Shown: positions 47,660-61,050, counted from the first letter of the stretch. The stretch: DNA of 64,000 nucleotides from Pseudisothecium myosuroides (GCA_951799445.1 OX637288.1:7690501-7754500); one strand, 5' to 3'. Numbers and translations are program-made. Notes: generated by a model not told the origin, from the letters alone.

Positions 47660-49180
47660 AAAATTCATTTTTCCTAACTTAATGATGCTCCTTCTCAACC
47701 ATTTGCATCTTTGGAAGAAAGCAAATTGTGTTCTTTGCACTTGCACAAAGGTAGTGCACTTGGAGCACATGTGAAAGGTAGATATTTTAATTAGTATTTT
47801 TAGAAAATCTTTTTGTGGTCTTGTATAACTTTCATAGAAGTCCTCATCCCCCAATTTCGACCTCTAAATTTGTATTTTGAAGTTGAAAATAGTACTAAAA
47901 ATCCCCCCAAATGGCAAAGGTAGAGATCCAATTGGGGGCTATTTTAAAATAGTAAAATAAGTTTTTTAATTGGAAAAATTTATTCAATGTCTACAACTAC
48001 TATATGTACCTTCATTTCAAATTTCATACATATTGATATATGACGCAAAAGTTACAAGCAAAAAAACACTTATCTGAGGCGAAGGGGACAAAAAAAGGAC
48101 AATTAATTCTTGCAATCATCCATATCTATACCTTAATCCAATTTGGCTCATGATACGGAAGGTTGGTTATTTTCCAAATTTTGTGATATTATAATTTGCA
48201 CCTGTGGAATTATACTATTGAAGAGAATTAGATATTGAAAAGTAATAGTGATGGTATTTTAACCCCATGGGGAGGATAGAGTCTTTTGTTCCTTGTTCAC
48301 CCCGTAAAGATAATATTTTTCCCTTTTGAATGAAACAAAGTTCCAACTATAGGAGCAATTATATCATTTATCCTTGTATTTTTAATTCTATTGAAAACCA
48401 CAAGGTTTTTATATTATACCACATCTTTTCAATACATTCAATCAAAATGTGCCCTAAAATTTCAAAAAATAATAAGGCATTAAAACTCTTAATCCAATAA
48501 AGATGTCATACTACAAATTTATAATAAATGCCTTTAAGTGAAATTGTAGAAATAAAGAATGCACCTATTTATCTAAGGATCAAATAAATTTTGGCAAAAT
48601 ACTAGGGGGTCTTTCTAATGTTTGCTCCTTTTCGCCATTGAATTAACCTCCAAATGCCTAAGGAGTTAAAAATTTGGCTTTTGGATGACATTCAAAGGGT
48701 GTCAAAGGATGTTAAAGAATAAGTTTTCATTCAAATTTTTTAAAAGGTTCATTTGCTCTTTCTTGTTTTCTATGCATAATAATGGATCAACTTGTGTGTC
48801 TTGCATTTTTGTATGAATTTAAATGTGTGATCACCTTATAATGTATTTGACAAATTCTTATCCTTTGCTCTAAATCAGAAATTTCATGAATGAAGATGAA
48901 TGATCCATTTCGAATTCACCTCTACCTAATTACCTGGAGTTAATTAAGTTTGTTTATAATTTTAGTTTTAATTTTTCAAAAACTCCTAAAACTATTGAAT
49001 CTTCTTTTGCAATTTCAACTTGGATTCTATTTCTATGGTGTAATGATTTTTTTATTTATTTATAGAAACACATGGACATTTTGTTTACACTAGAATTTTT
49101 TTTACTCTCATATTTACGTATGGTGAAAATTTCAGATATTTTGAGGCTAATTCTGTATACGACATGCATTTTTAAACTTA
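47660..49180. repeat. AT-rich spacer S2 before unit E
   Basis: Matches 19860-21350 closely and ends at the same junction onto the INDH 3' flank. No INDH exon is present in this unit. Confidence 0.7.
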
Positions 49181-50002
49181 AACTTAGTCATGAGTTCGAG
49201 TATTTTCCTCTCTGCACTTTGTTGTTCTATGCGTACCTCAAGTATGCCGCGCTGCACCAGGACAGGATCGCACCTCATCTCCAGTATGATACTTGCCGGT
49301 ACCACAACCTTTCTATAGTTCTCCTTGACACACTGGGAGCAGACAGCAGGGGCACCATGTTACGTTAGCAGAGAAACTTGCTCTTGTGGTAGTAATCCCA
49401 GCATTTCTCAGGGGTAGATTGTGTTGGAACGGTGGCAGAAGGTCGACTTACGTTGAATCGATCTACGATGCGAAGGCTCATAACAACCGAAACTGAGACA
49501 TCATCCCTGTGTAATAGCAATTGTATCTGCTTTGCTGTGTTTTTTCTTTGTGTCTTTGTATACTAAGACTTCTTAAAAGCACTAGAGGCATTTCATTCAA
49601 TTGAATACAGACAGTGGAGAAATAGTTTTGAGTGCAGACGTTGTCCTTGATCTTTTCTAGGCAATCAGTGAAGCAGAGAACTATCCCACCGTGCTATTGT
49701 TCTAGTTCTGCCCCTGAAACCTTGATAAATCAGGGAGCAAGGGAAGTGACATGCAATTTCTTAAAGGAAAATCTGTGTATTGATTCATTTTTCTTTCGTA
49801 ATGCGCTTGGTGATCATGCTGACTAGATGATGCGTGGTCCAGTCTTCACCGCATTTATCAAGTACTTCCCTTTAACCTGTGTCTGCGATCTGAAATTTAT
49901 TGTTCCAAAGTTTAGGCATTCATTTTCATGTCCAATTGCTGTCTATTTATTTCTTGACCATAAGAAACGAATCCTAGTTTGCACTTTCAACAGACAGCAT
50001 AG

Positions 50003-50160
50003 AGGGTCAATTTCATTAAAATGGTGGTATTACTGAACTTTGGCACTTTTACAGTTCAGAACGGCCGTTCTGAAATCTTTACCTTTCCTAGATGTTTCAG
50101 AACGCCTATTCTAAACTCTATATCTGCCCTAATACTGCCATTTTAATGAAATTGCCCATG
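50003..50160 (+). mobile_element. Short family 3 MITE, 158 bp, with a perfect 20-bp palindrome
   Basis: The ends GGGTCAATTTCATTAAAATGG and their inverted copy are flanked by TAG (50000-50002, 50161-50163). Other units read acagcaTAGtcaatgc, the empty site. A perfect 20-bp palindrome centred on GGCC lies at 50055-50074. Confidence 0.75.
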
Positions 50161-50578
50161 TAGTCAATGCTCATCTTGTAGTTTTACATATTTGGTGCTT
50201 GACACTTGGGAAAATCTAGTGTGAATGATCTCGTATCATGCACTTTTTAACCTAGTGTCAGATGTTCTCCAACGTAATATGGGGTACTTGCAAGGAGTGG
50301 CTCAGGATTTAGGGTTCAAGGGTACAACAATTGCGGGTTTTATATTGGGTCTTTTGATTCTTAATTATCACTGCCATTGAGATATAGCAACTCTGGCGAT
50401 AATACTGCCAGACAACAGACTAAGTAAAAATATACTTCCATTCATGTGAATACAAAACAGAAGACTTGATATTTCTTAATGTAACCTTGACCACTAATGT
50501 ATGAAGTGTACAGTACAGTACTATATTCTGTGTAAAACCTGTGTGCTACCATTAAATTACTGCGACAGCCAAATTTCG

Positions 50579-52601
50579 CTACATGTACGTAAGTGTATCC
50601 AACTCCCAGAAGGCTTCCTGGACTTCCCCTCCATCAGGTGGTGAAGCCATGAGGCCCGAGTAATTATGTTCCTGCATGCTCTGCTCCATTTCCATCTCAA
50701 AGCTTGGAACTCCTCGGTTGACGTCTTGCAGCTGCTGCTCCTGAAGGGATGACTGATATGACCACTGAGGATTTTGAATCCTGGATTCATGGAGTTGCAG
50801 TTGCTGCTGAATACCTTGCTCAATTTGAAACTGCAGCATCTGGGCTCCGTAGACTTGAACTTGTCGTTGCTGAAGAGAAATCTGTTGTCGCTGATCAGAA
50901 AGTTGTTGTTGGTGACGATAAATCTGTTGCTGCTGAAGAGAAATCTGCTGCTGAAGGGTGTGCACAAGTGTTTGAAGTAAGTCCAGTTGGTCACTGCCGT
51001 TCAGATTCATTCCACTATTGGTGTTTGGTGACAGTTGTGAAACTGGTAGAGCAGATCCTTCTTGAAAACTAAGGCTATGGCCATCTGAAAGCGCAAGACC
51101 CTGAACATCATCCGTCAAAAGCGGTGTCAAAAACCTAAACCAGCAAGGGTAGTGCATTTGTGACGAAGGCAGAAACCCACTAATGCTTGCGCTTCCTTTC
51201 CCGTGGCTTTAGAAATCACTCATCTATAAAGCAAACACCTGGCCATATGCAAGACTTCTTGGTTCTATCGCATCCAAAGATGTTGGTTATAGATACACTG
51301 TAAATGCATCATCTGAGGGTTCAAATGTGACTGGGACCCTAGTCACTACTTGAAACACCAGTAATTCATCTCTTATTCATGGAGTATCCACATCATACAT
51401 ATTTTAATGCTTCAATGCAGCAAAATCCTCTCACAAGACATAAAAACAAATTGCATTTTAACACTGAAAACCACTCAAAAGGAATAAGTTGCTTACCCCA
51501 TGCATTCCATCGAAAGAATGGGATGCGCAATCCAAACCATGATTATCAAGCATGGCCATACCCATTGCCGAGTTTTGCGCCTGACTCACAAGGGCTGGCT
51601 GTTGATGTTCAGCTGAGTTCAACAAGCTCGCCCCACAAGGATCCACATTTACCTCAAAACGTTCTTGCGTCGCCTGACCTTCACATGCTTCGAAAATTTC
51701 CTGCACCAAAGCTGCCTCCGACTCTGCCCCCTTTTTGAAATCTTCATAAACCTTCTTTGCTTGACCTAACACCCACGCCCGAAGCTCCAGGCCAGTGAGG
51801 CTTCGCTCTTCCTCACTCATGGGGGGGACCTGAAACCAGCCGTCCAGCAAACCTGCATCTCGGTTGTAGTAGAAGGCAGCAATGAGAAACTTATTGTGTG
51901 CCTCTTGCTCGGTGGCGAACCGCCCAAGTTCGAGCTTTGGCACCTTTCTGCCGTTCCACATGGGAGGTGTCAATCGTGCATCATACACCTCCTTGGTGCC
52001 ACCTTGCTTGTTCACCAGTTTTTTGGGGTGCACGCCTTTGAAGGCTACCTCTCTGAACTTAATCCACACATAGGCGCCCAGGAACAGGACTATTGCTACG
52101 TAAACATCTCGAAAATCTAAAGAACTACGTGAGTATGCTCTAGAGCCACCCCTGTCGACATTCCCCGTGAGGTAATGGTATACCAAAGCCAACAGAACCA
52201 GTGCCGACACAACAACGGCGTAAGACGGTACTGAGGCCTCGGAGGGCTCTTCAGGAAGAATCCCCCCTACAGCCTGAAATATTAATTGTACAAAGGAGTA
52301 CAGCAGCGTTGGACGCCCGCTTTCCAACCAATCATTTAGTGATGCTTGGATTGCGTTCACCAATCGCAGCCTGGAATCCAAAGAACGTGACAAGAAACCT
52401 TTCTCTAAATAAAGGCCATGATGGATGTCCAGCACCCAAGAAACCTTTGCACTGCCTACGATTGCCCTCGAATGTAACTCCAAACCACACCACCGCTGTA
52501 TCCAATCATTCAGGGATTTAGCACTAGCCAAATCTCCATGATCACGCAGTCCAGACAAGTCCCGAAAGAATCAAAGACGCAGGCACCCTAATCCTTTTCA
52601 T
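50579..52601 (-). pseudogene. AP2-like membrane protein gene, copy E (early frameshift)
   Basis: The expected ATG is at 52601. One extra base near 52565-52567 (CTTTCGGGAC where A and B have CTTCGGGAC) shifts the frame, and translation would end after 19 codons. From 52558 onward the frame is open through exon 1 to the donor at 51496 (GGG|GTAAGC). It then continues via acceptor 51101-51102 through exon 2 (51100-50579, 173 codons plus TAG) with an intact tail. TM1, TM2 and the AP2-like domain (LGRFATEQEAHNKFLIAAFY) are well preserved. A protein would need another start. No in-frame ATG precedes the TM region in this frame, so the copy is probably recently disabled. Confidence 0.62.
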
Positions 52602-52605
52602 GGCC

Positions 52606-52623
52606 TCAAGAGCATATGAACAT
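52606..52623 (-). promoter_or_regulatory. Conserved short uORF before copy E
   Basis: Same place as in A-C, with the fifth codon changed from ACT to TCT. Confidence 0.4.
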
Positions 52624-52831
52624 CCGGCAGAACCACTACCCCACCCCACCCAGAACCTCTGTTTGCCTACCGACAGTGCTCACGAGTGAAACCCAGACTC
52701 GTTAGCCACGACTGACAACAAAAAAATAAAGTGGGTGAAGCTCCCGGTCGAAAGGAACAGAAGTGGAGCATGCCAGCGTCTGCAAAATCTTTAACAGGAA
52801 AAACTGAGTCACAAGCTTGCTGGTGAGCTCA

Positions 52832-52839
52832 CTATATAG
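52832..52839 (-). promoter_or_regulatory. TATA-like box of copy E
   Basis: CTATATAG just upstream of the conserved gagctcac 5' region. It replaces the TATAAAA of A and C. Confidence 0.4.
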
Positions 52840-52884
52840 CGCAACTGACTGCGGAAGAGCTTCGATGTAGAGTCGTACAGACAA

Positions 52885-52990
52885 TTGGGGGGGGGGGGGA
52901 CGGCAGGAAAGCAAAGGGGGGGACACGACGAGGGGGAATCGGAGGGGGGGACGAAGGGGGGAAGAAGACCGTGAAAGGGTCAAAGAGGGC
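52885..52990 (+). promoter_or_regulatory. G-run promoter region of copy E
   Basis: Contains the longest G-run of the window (13 G at about 52887-52899), followed by several runs of 5-8. Confidence 0.45.
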
Positions 52991-53037
52991 CGGCCCCTCA
53001 CTCGGGCCCCACCAATCGGGCCCCGCCAAGTCATTCC

Positions 53038-53205
53038 AGGGGTGCATGTGAAGGAAAAAAGTCGAGCTTGTACACCTCTCTCCTAGCTAATTTGGGGTCT
53101 CTGATTGCAAATATGAATTAAAAAATTGGAAATTTTATCATGCATGGAAAATAAATAATTTCAGTGTTTTTCCTTGGAGCCGAACGAGGGGGGTCAGTTC
53201 ACCCC
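53038..53205 (-). mobile_element. Family 5 MITE, inverted relative to 22165-22385
   Basis: Its right end (GTCAGTTCACCCC) is the inverted form of the left end at 22169, followed inward by the same tcggctccaaggaaaa-like stretch. The left end is degraded (GGGGTGCATGTG). Confidence 0.5.
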
Positions 53206-53449
53206 AACTTCAAAGAAGAGGGAAGATGACACATGGCAGTTGAAATTACACACATAAAAATGATCGACTTCAAGTTCCATTGTGCCCCTCTCTTCAAACG
53301 CGTCCACTATCTACAGTCAGCCAAGATTTCTAGGCTCAAATGTTGCACTACATATGGAATAAGGGGATTTAAGTGGGAGATTGATTATAATGGGTACGAT
53401 TACGTTATCCCGTTCAAAACAAGGGTGTGAATCTTCATCTTAATTCATT

Positions 53450-54360
53450 GTGGCACATGACATGGGAGGTGGATAATTTTTTAATCCTAATTTATAGCGA
53501 TTCGTTGAGGCCCCAAATTGCTCCAAAATACTTGTATTCAAAGCAATGCTAAAATCGTCATTCTTTTTACTATCTAACAAATTCAACTATATTATTTGAA
53601 AACTCACTTGTTTAAGTACATCCTTCCAAAAATTTAGAATGATAATTGGCCTCCAATTACACATTCAATGTGCTTAACTTTTCAAAAGGAGTTTCTTTTA
53701 GTCCTTTCCAGAGGTGAAGTTTTGTCATTCAATATTTTTATGAAAAATGGTGTATATCCCACAACTCACGCAATTCAATTAATATGTAGGAAAATGGATA
53801 GAGATAATATGGATAAAAAATTTATCCAAAAAAATTGATATTCATCTTTTATTCTTTTTAAATTTATATAGTGGAAGTTGGTGTTGGATGAAAAGAAAAT
53901 TGAAGTTGCTAAAAAATTTTACAATAAATTATAAATTATAAATTTCAATGGTAAGAATGTTTTAATAAGAAACATCTATCCAGTGTTTTTGTTTTAATTT
54001 TTGTAATTTTCAAAATTGAATTAAAAAAATGACTATATGATTCTTCTACCATCATGGTCAGCAAAATTAAACTCTTTGTTACTTTCACCTCATTATTCAA
54101 AATCATGGTTTAAATGTCCTTGAGTAGATATCAGTTTACACCAAAAAATAAAATTAATCAATCTTTTCTTAGAACATTTTTTTGTTGCCCACTTTGACAT
54201 TGAAGTTGAAAGAACTTATAACTTTTGCAATAATTATCGGAATAACGTGAAACAAACAATCATATGTAGATTAGGACAATTAGCATCCGATCTAAAATTT
54301 CATGCAAAAAATTTCATCATTTTTGATTCAAAGTGGCCTATTTCAGTGAATATTGTGACT
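53450..54360. repeat. AT-rich spacer S1 after unit E
   Basis: The most diverged S1 copy. No gene seen. Confidence 0.6.
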
Positions 54361-54579
54361 TTAGGAATAAAAAATTTAAATATAAAATAAAATTTGTTTA
54401 ATCTTTAAATCACTCAAAATATTATGGATGAGAAAATCCAAGTCTAGAAAAATTTATCCCTAAAATTTATGCACAATAAAAGAATGACGAAAAATACCAA
54501 AAAAATTAATCCTTTGATGTTTGATTTTTAGAAAATAAAAAAAATTCAAAAAAATAAACTAAAAAAAATGTTTTTTTTA

Positions 54580-57500
54580 ACTTAAAGATGTTCTTCTCAA
54601 GCATTTGCATCTTTGGAACCAAAAAATTGTGTTCTCTTGTACTTGAACAAGGTAGTGCACTTTTAGCACATGTGGAAGGTGGCCACTTTATTATTTTTAG
54701 AAAATCTCTTCTTAGTCTTGTGAAGTTTTAGTAGAAGTCCTCGTCCTCTAATTTTGACCTCCCAATTTGCGTTCTTAGTTTGAAAATAGTATTAAAAATC
54801 TCCCAAAATGGCAAAGGTAGACATCCAGTTGGTGGCTATTTAAAATTAGTAAAATAATTTTTTTTTAATTTAAAAAAAAAATTAGCAAAATGTCTATAAC
54901 TACCATATGTACCTTTATTTCAAATTACATACAAAATTGACATATGACGCAAAAGTTATGACCAAAAAACCACTTGTCTAAGGCAAAGGGGCCAAAAAAA
55001 AGAACAAGTAATTTTTGCAATCACCAATATCCAATATGGCTTATATGACATGAAAAATTGATTATTTTTGAAATTTTGTGATATTATAATTTGCGCCTAT
55101 GGAATTAAAATATTTAAGATAGTTAGATGTTGAAAAGTAATAGTGAGGGTATTTTAACTATGTGGAGAGGGTGGGGTCTTTTTGTTCCTTGTTCACTCCA
55201 TGAAGGTTATATTTTTCCCTTTTGAATGAAACAAACTTTCAAATACAAGAGCAATATCATTTAATCTTTGTATTATATATTCTATTGAAATCTACAAGGT
55301 TTCATATATTATACCTCATCTTTTCAACACTCTTAGTGGGAAGGTGTCCTACAATTTCAAAAAATATTGATGCATTAACCCCTAAATGCCCAAGGCATTT
55401 TTTGACTCAAAAACCACTAAAAACTGCCATTTCTGTTGCGATCACTCAAGAAACCAAAAAATATATTTTTAAAAATCTAACCATAGGATCTTATACTTTA
55501 CTTGTCTCAGATCATGTGGTAAAAATTTCATAAAGTTTGACTGTACAGATTAGAAGATATTAGCATTTGAAGTTGGGAAAAAAAAATTTGAACTGTGGCC
55601 TACAATTTCAGATGATTTTGACAGCCATTGTGGATTTTCTTTGCACTACACACCATAAAGTTAAAAACTTTTATATTGAAAAATTTGAGTTGAGAGTTGA
55701 AAAAAAAATTCAGAATGTCAAAACTTGATTTTCACATATAAAAAAATTATTAAGTAGAAGTAGGTCCAAAATTGAACAACACACTAAATTGTTAATAGCT
55801 CTTAGGTGGAATTAAAATATCATAATCCCAACGGTGGGATTGTTCTTGCTAATAAACTTAACCTTGTCAAAAAAATATATTTGAAGAATTTGAAAATTGC
55901 ATTAAAAAATGAATTCTATAAGTTGTTGTTTTTGAAGATGCTTAGATTGCCTGAAAAACAAGATTGTCCATAACTTTCTCATTTTGAGTCCAAATATAAT
56001 GAATCAAAGCCTCAAATGCAACAAAAACACGATCTTTGAGAAGAAGAATTTTTTTAAAAGATTCAGTTTTAATTTTTTTTTCTGCCCAGCAAACTGCTTT
56101 TTTGACTTTGGGTGGCATAACTTTTGCTCCCGGGCACCGATTGAAAAAAAAATTATATTTTTAGAAAGCTAATATGATTTCCGATCTTCAAAAAAAGTTT
56201 CAAAAAATCAAGTCAAAATTTCAGATCACACGGGCCTGCCCAAAATCCCAAGTGTCCCTCCAGGGGACTTTGGGCATTTAGGGGTTAAACACTTAACCCA
56301 ATAAGGATGTCAAGGATTGCAAATGTATAATAAATGATTTTAATTGAAATTGTAGAAATAAAAAATGCACCTACTTATCTAGAGTTCAAATAAATTTCAG
56401 CATAATACTATGGTGTCTTTATAACGTCTCGCCCCTTTTGCCATTGAATTAATCCTAAAATGCCTAAAGAGTCAAAATTTGGCTTTTGGATGACATTCAA
56501 AGTTTAATGAAGGATGTTAAAGAATAAGTTTTCATCAAAAAAAATTTAGAGGTTCATTTTCTATTTTTTGTTTTCTCTACACTGAAGTAAATAATCATGG
56601 GTGCCTTTTATTTTTTTATAAATTTAAATACGTGAACTACAAATCACTTTGTATTGTATTTGACAACTTCTTATTTTTTTGCTCTAAATTTGAATTTCAT
56701 GGACAAAGATGATCTATTTTGAATTCGCCTCCACCTAATAAAATGGAACTAATGAAATTGTTTTCTCTTTAACTTGAAATTTTCAAAAATTCCTAAAATT
56801 GAATCTCCTTTGCAATTTGAACTTGAATACCATTAATATATTGTAATAGATTTTTTTTATAAATATTGAAATATATGGACATTATTTTTTCAAAAATATT
56901 TTTTACTATCATAATTATTCACGTACAGTGAAAGTTTTAGATATTTTGAGGCTAATTTTGTATATGACATGCATTTTTAAACTTTTCTTGCAAAACTGCA
57001 CACATAAATTTCAAATCTTCTTAAAAAAATTTGAAATGTTCACATGAATTATAGAAGACATGTCATTTCAACTGAAAGAAAAATTTAAAAATCAATCATT
57101 TATTGTGACAAAGTAAAGCACGTACAAAGTATTCTAAATTTTGAAGTTTGAGAGCATGAATCTAGGTCCTTCCTTCTAGAATTAACAACAAAAGCTTGGC
57201 AGGCTCCATACTTGACATGCACCAAGTAGAGGGAGGAAACTCATTCATCCAAAATCCAATATGCAATTTATATGTTCTAATGGTTCAACTTAGCCATTGT
57301 ATATCTTTACACCAAAGGAAAAAATGTAGAACTTATGAGGTTATAATCTCAAGCTCAATTGAAGTAGTCATTGTTTCAATATCCTTTGACAGCTTCATTA
57401 TAAGTTCAATTGTTTGTATTTAGAAGATAAATTTTCACCTTAATCCATTGTGGACCTTAGTATGGTGCGTTGATAACCCTACAATTCCATGACTATATTC

Positions 57501-59560
57501 TACCAAAACTATTCCATAATTTTCCATTTTTAGTTCAAAGAGCAAAAAACTTAAGAAAAAGTTTTGTTGTGTATCAAACTATAGGATGTTTCAATAGACT
57601 AAGAATGTATTGAAGAAATTTCAAAAACTTTGTGCTTGTTGATTGCAAGCAATTGAAATAAAAGAATCATGAATTTTTTCACTCTATTAAACTAGATAAT
57701 AAGACTCTTAGAATTTCCTTAATTCAAAAAATTTCACATAGGTTTTCTTTTATATTAAGTTTATGTTGGAAGATTGATTTTAAAATGTATATTCTCCAAA
57801 AAACTGGTAAGTAGAAGAGGTAGGAATAGAAAGGGAAAACCATATTCTTAGTAGTTTTACTATGGAAATGATACTTGCTTGTTCTAATGGTGAGATTGTT
57901 CCAAAATAAAATATGGCCCCAATATTCCTTGTAAAACTTGTAAAACTTGTGTTTAAAAATGAATATGATATGCTATATTTTTTGTAAAATATGCTTTGAT
58001 TGCTACAACTGAAGATGATCAAAAACTTTTTATGTCACAAATCTAAATCAAATGAATCAAAAGTTTTCTTATAGATAAAAATATATTCTATGGCAAACAA
58101 AAATTTAACAAAAATCTTGGTTTTAGAGTTTGTTGTTTTGGTCATTTAGGCTGAAGCATTTAAAGCTTATGCGATAGTATGACTTTTGTTCCTAGACGCC
58201 AATTGAAATAAAAGTAAGATTCCTAGAAGTTTTTTCTAATTTCTATCTTAATTTTCTTCTGGGAAAAAAATGAAGCCAAATTTTGAGATTACAGGATTTT
58301 GCCTGAGCTTTAATTTTTTCCACTTAGGAAAACACAATCCTTTAGAGATTGCATTAAATTTCTTGAAGGTTATGAATTGCACCTACAAGATTCTAATCTT
58401 CAAAACAACAATTCGAGCAACAATTTCATGTTGGAAGTGAGTAGTGGAGATATTACTTGTCCTTACTCCCATCATCCTTTTATACTATCAAAGGAATTTT
58501 TACCCTCACAAGAGTCATATTTAAAACTCTTCTTAAACCCACAAGGTTATGATTTGTATTGTGCATTTCATTGCCTTTGATGTGATTGTAGTGTGTCCTT
58601 TAATTTTCTAAAGTTCCTTGGGCCAAAATGTAGAAAATACTTACAAAATAGAAAAAAATAAATCCTTCTAAAACTAGATCAATAAATCAAAATTTATCCA
58701 CTTTTTAGAATTTGTAACTGTGGAATCTTATTTTTGACTAGTACAAGGGTCTTGACTAAGGGGGTCTTAAGGCAATGTATGTGAGATATGACTAAGCAAA
58801 AACCAACACAATGTTTTTTTAAGGTTGCCTAAGCTTTCACTATAAGAAACTTGTATTTTAGGTGACAAATTTTAGGTGACATCCAATGTAACAATCCGTT
58901 GTTTTATGTCAGCAATAATGTTCAATGTAACATCAAGATAATAATGATTTACTCCACCTACCCAAATTGAAGGTTAAAAAAATAGTTTTTTATCCAACCA
59001 TTGGATTTTTGTAAAAATTAGATTCCTAAAAAGGTCTTTTTATTTTCCAATCTCCCAAAAATGAAAGAAAAAGCAAAAATAATGGTACAATTCTTGTGAA
59101 AGATATGGAAAAAAAGCAAAGCTATAAGTACAAAGTTCATCCTTAATTCTATAGGATTAGGGCATAATTTGTGCAAAAAATTGTCCAAAATCGCCATTTT
59201 CATAATTTTTTAAATATTCAAACATACAAATTTGCACAAGACTATTATTATGATGTATAGAATTTTTTTTGAACTTTGACCATGCAAATTGAAAAATTAT
59301 ATTGTTTGAAGTTAAAAGAAAAGTTTTTTTTTTAACCTTACCCGATAGGATAAGTAGACTATAATTCCTTATAGAATGAGGTATTTGTACTACACATGGA
59401 TATTTTTTTGGCAATTGCACCCCATATTGTATTAGTTGCAAACCTCCCAAATCCCAAAAGTAGAAGGGAAGTTTATACAAGCTACCCGTCTTACCCAATA
59501 AGTTGCATGCAAAATAATTTTCAATCTCACACCCAATTGAAAAAAAATTATATTCCCGCC
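54580..59560. repeat. Diverged spacer related to 5690-9540
   Basis: Follows 28107-31990 in order, with an extra TTAA element and many small changes. It does not lead into INDH; the match fades near 59560. No gene was recognised. Confidence 0.6.
55379..56284 (+). mobile_element. TTAA-target MITE, 906 bp, best-preserved ends
   Basis: TTAA on both sides (55375-55378, 56285-56288). Terminal inverted repeats CCCCTAAATGCCCAA are perfect over 15 bases. The empty site in the parallel spacers is gcaTTAAac (6427, 20653, 28839). Non-coding. Confidence 0.85.
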
Positions 59561-59838
59561 AAGGGGATACATGTTGACACCTTGTGTCAAAATTTCATGG
59601 GCATTTCTTTAGAATTGACTTTGTGTGAACTTATCTGAGATTTCTTGCATACATTGAACAATCACTTAGTCCTTTAGAGGTCAGATCCCCACAATGCAAA
59701 AACGTGGTCCTTGCAAGATTCCAAATAAGCAGCACATATTGAGTACCATTAATTTTTCATCTATTTATTTTCATTGAATGTATTTGTACTAGATGCCAAC
59801 TAAAATTATCTCATTGAAGTAATGTTGGCCTTCCTAAG

Positions 59839-60151
59839 GTAGGACCACCTAGAGTTGATCACTTAAGACAAATTGTGAGGAAGATAGGAAGTATTGGGAT
59901 TGCAAATTTTCAAAACTTTTGTTTCCAAAATTGAAAATACTATGATTTTTGGGAGCCAAAAAGTTGTCTGGACTAGTAGTCAATATTTAACTCTTTCAAT
60001 TCCAACCATAGATCCTTATTAGTCCCCAAACTTGAGAAAGAGAAAAAAAAACATTCTAAGCTTTGGTTGGGAATCTATTCCAACCTTGGTTGAAAATAGT
60101 TGTAGCCTACAAGTTGGATATGGCTCCTTGGTTGGGAATGGGTGGTCCTAC
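59839..60151 (+). mobile_element. Family 4 MITE, about 313 bp
   Basis: Starts GTAGGACCACC and ends GGTGGTCCTAC (inverted). The interior resembles the elements at 60669 and 62157. Confidence 0.5.
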
Positions 60152-60668
60152 ATTTCATGGGAAGATGTTCCCAAAACATATCTTTAAAGATGCTTTTTAG
60201 TGTATGGTGACAATATCTACCATCTGCTCTAGATTAGAATTTTAGCTATAAACATTATTATCTAGAATAAGCTTTTTGAACCATTTTTTAAAATAAAAAT
60301 TCTTGAAGCTGAAGAAGTTTAATCACATAACATTCAGTAGCAGTGATGGTGTGGTATATTCCACACCCCAACAGTGCTTCATCAATACCTATTGATGAAT
60401 TAGACAGGTGGAGGATGTAGAGGCACATCATCACTGTAGAACCAAGGCAACATCAACACATGCTACTAAATGTTATGCATAGATTTCTAAAATAGTATTT
60501 TTTTTTAATTTGTGATTTTCAAAACGTTCCTGAAATATCAAATCATGTGAAGTTCATTGTATGAAAGGCGCCTCAAGAGTCACAAATTCAAATCATATGA
60601 AGTTCATTGCATGCATCTTACGTTTAGAAAGGGTTTTTTTTGAGATGAGTAAGCATTAGCCTAGGTTA

Positions 60669-61050
60669 AGGTAACCCCCCCCATAACCGACCGAATAAGG
60701 AATTTCGACATGATCTAAAGTAGTGAAGGCAAAACAAATATTTTTCAGATGTATATAAATTGAAAAGACACATATTGCAGAAAAATTGGTAATTTTATCG
60801 CTTGAATTGAAATTACTATGAATTCTGGGAGGCAAAAAGTACGCCGGACCCATGGCCAATGTCTAGACTCTTCTAATTCCGATCATTCAATAACTTTTTA
60901 CCTAATCATTTTTTCTTCGTTTTCAAGGTTGGAACTAATAAATACATGACACATGTCCCAAGTTGTGAAAAAAAATTAGGAAATACTGCATTCTAAGCAT
61001 GCACCTATAGGTCGGGAATGGGTCACTGGTCGGGAATGGGGGGGTTACCT
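60669..61050 (+). mobile_element. Family 4 MITE, 382 bp, just upstream of the small gene
   Basis: The ends AGGTAACCCCCCCCATAACC and AGGTAACCCCCCCATTCCCG are inverted, with TA on both sides. GGTCGGGAATGGG is repeated at the right end. Confidence 0.65.
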
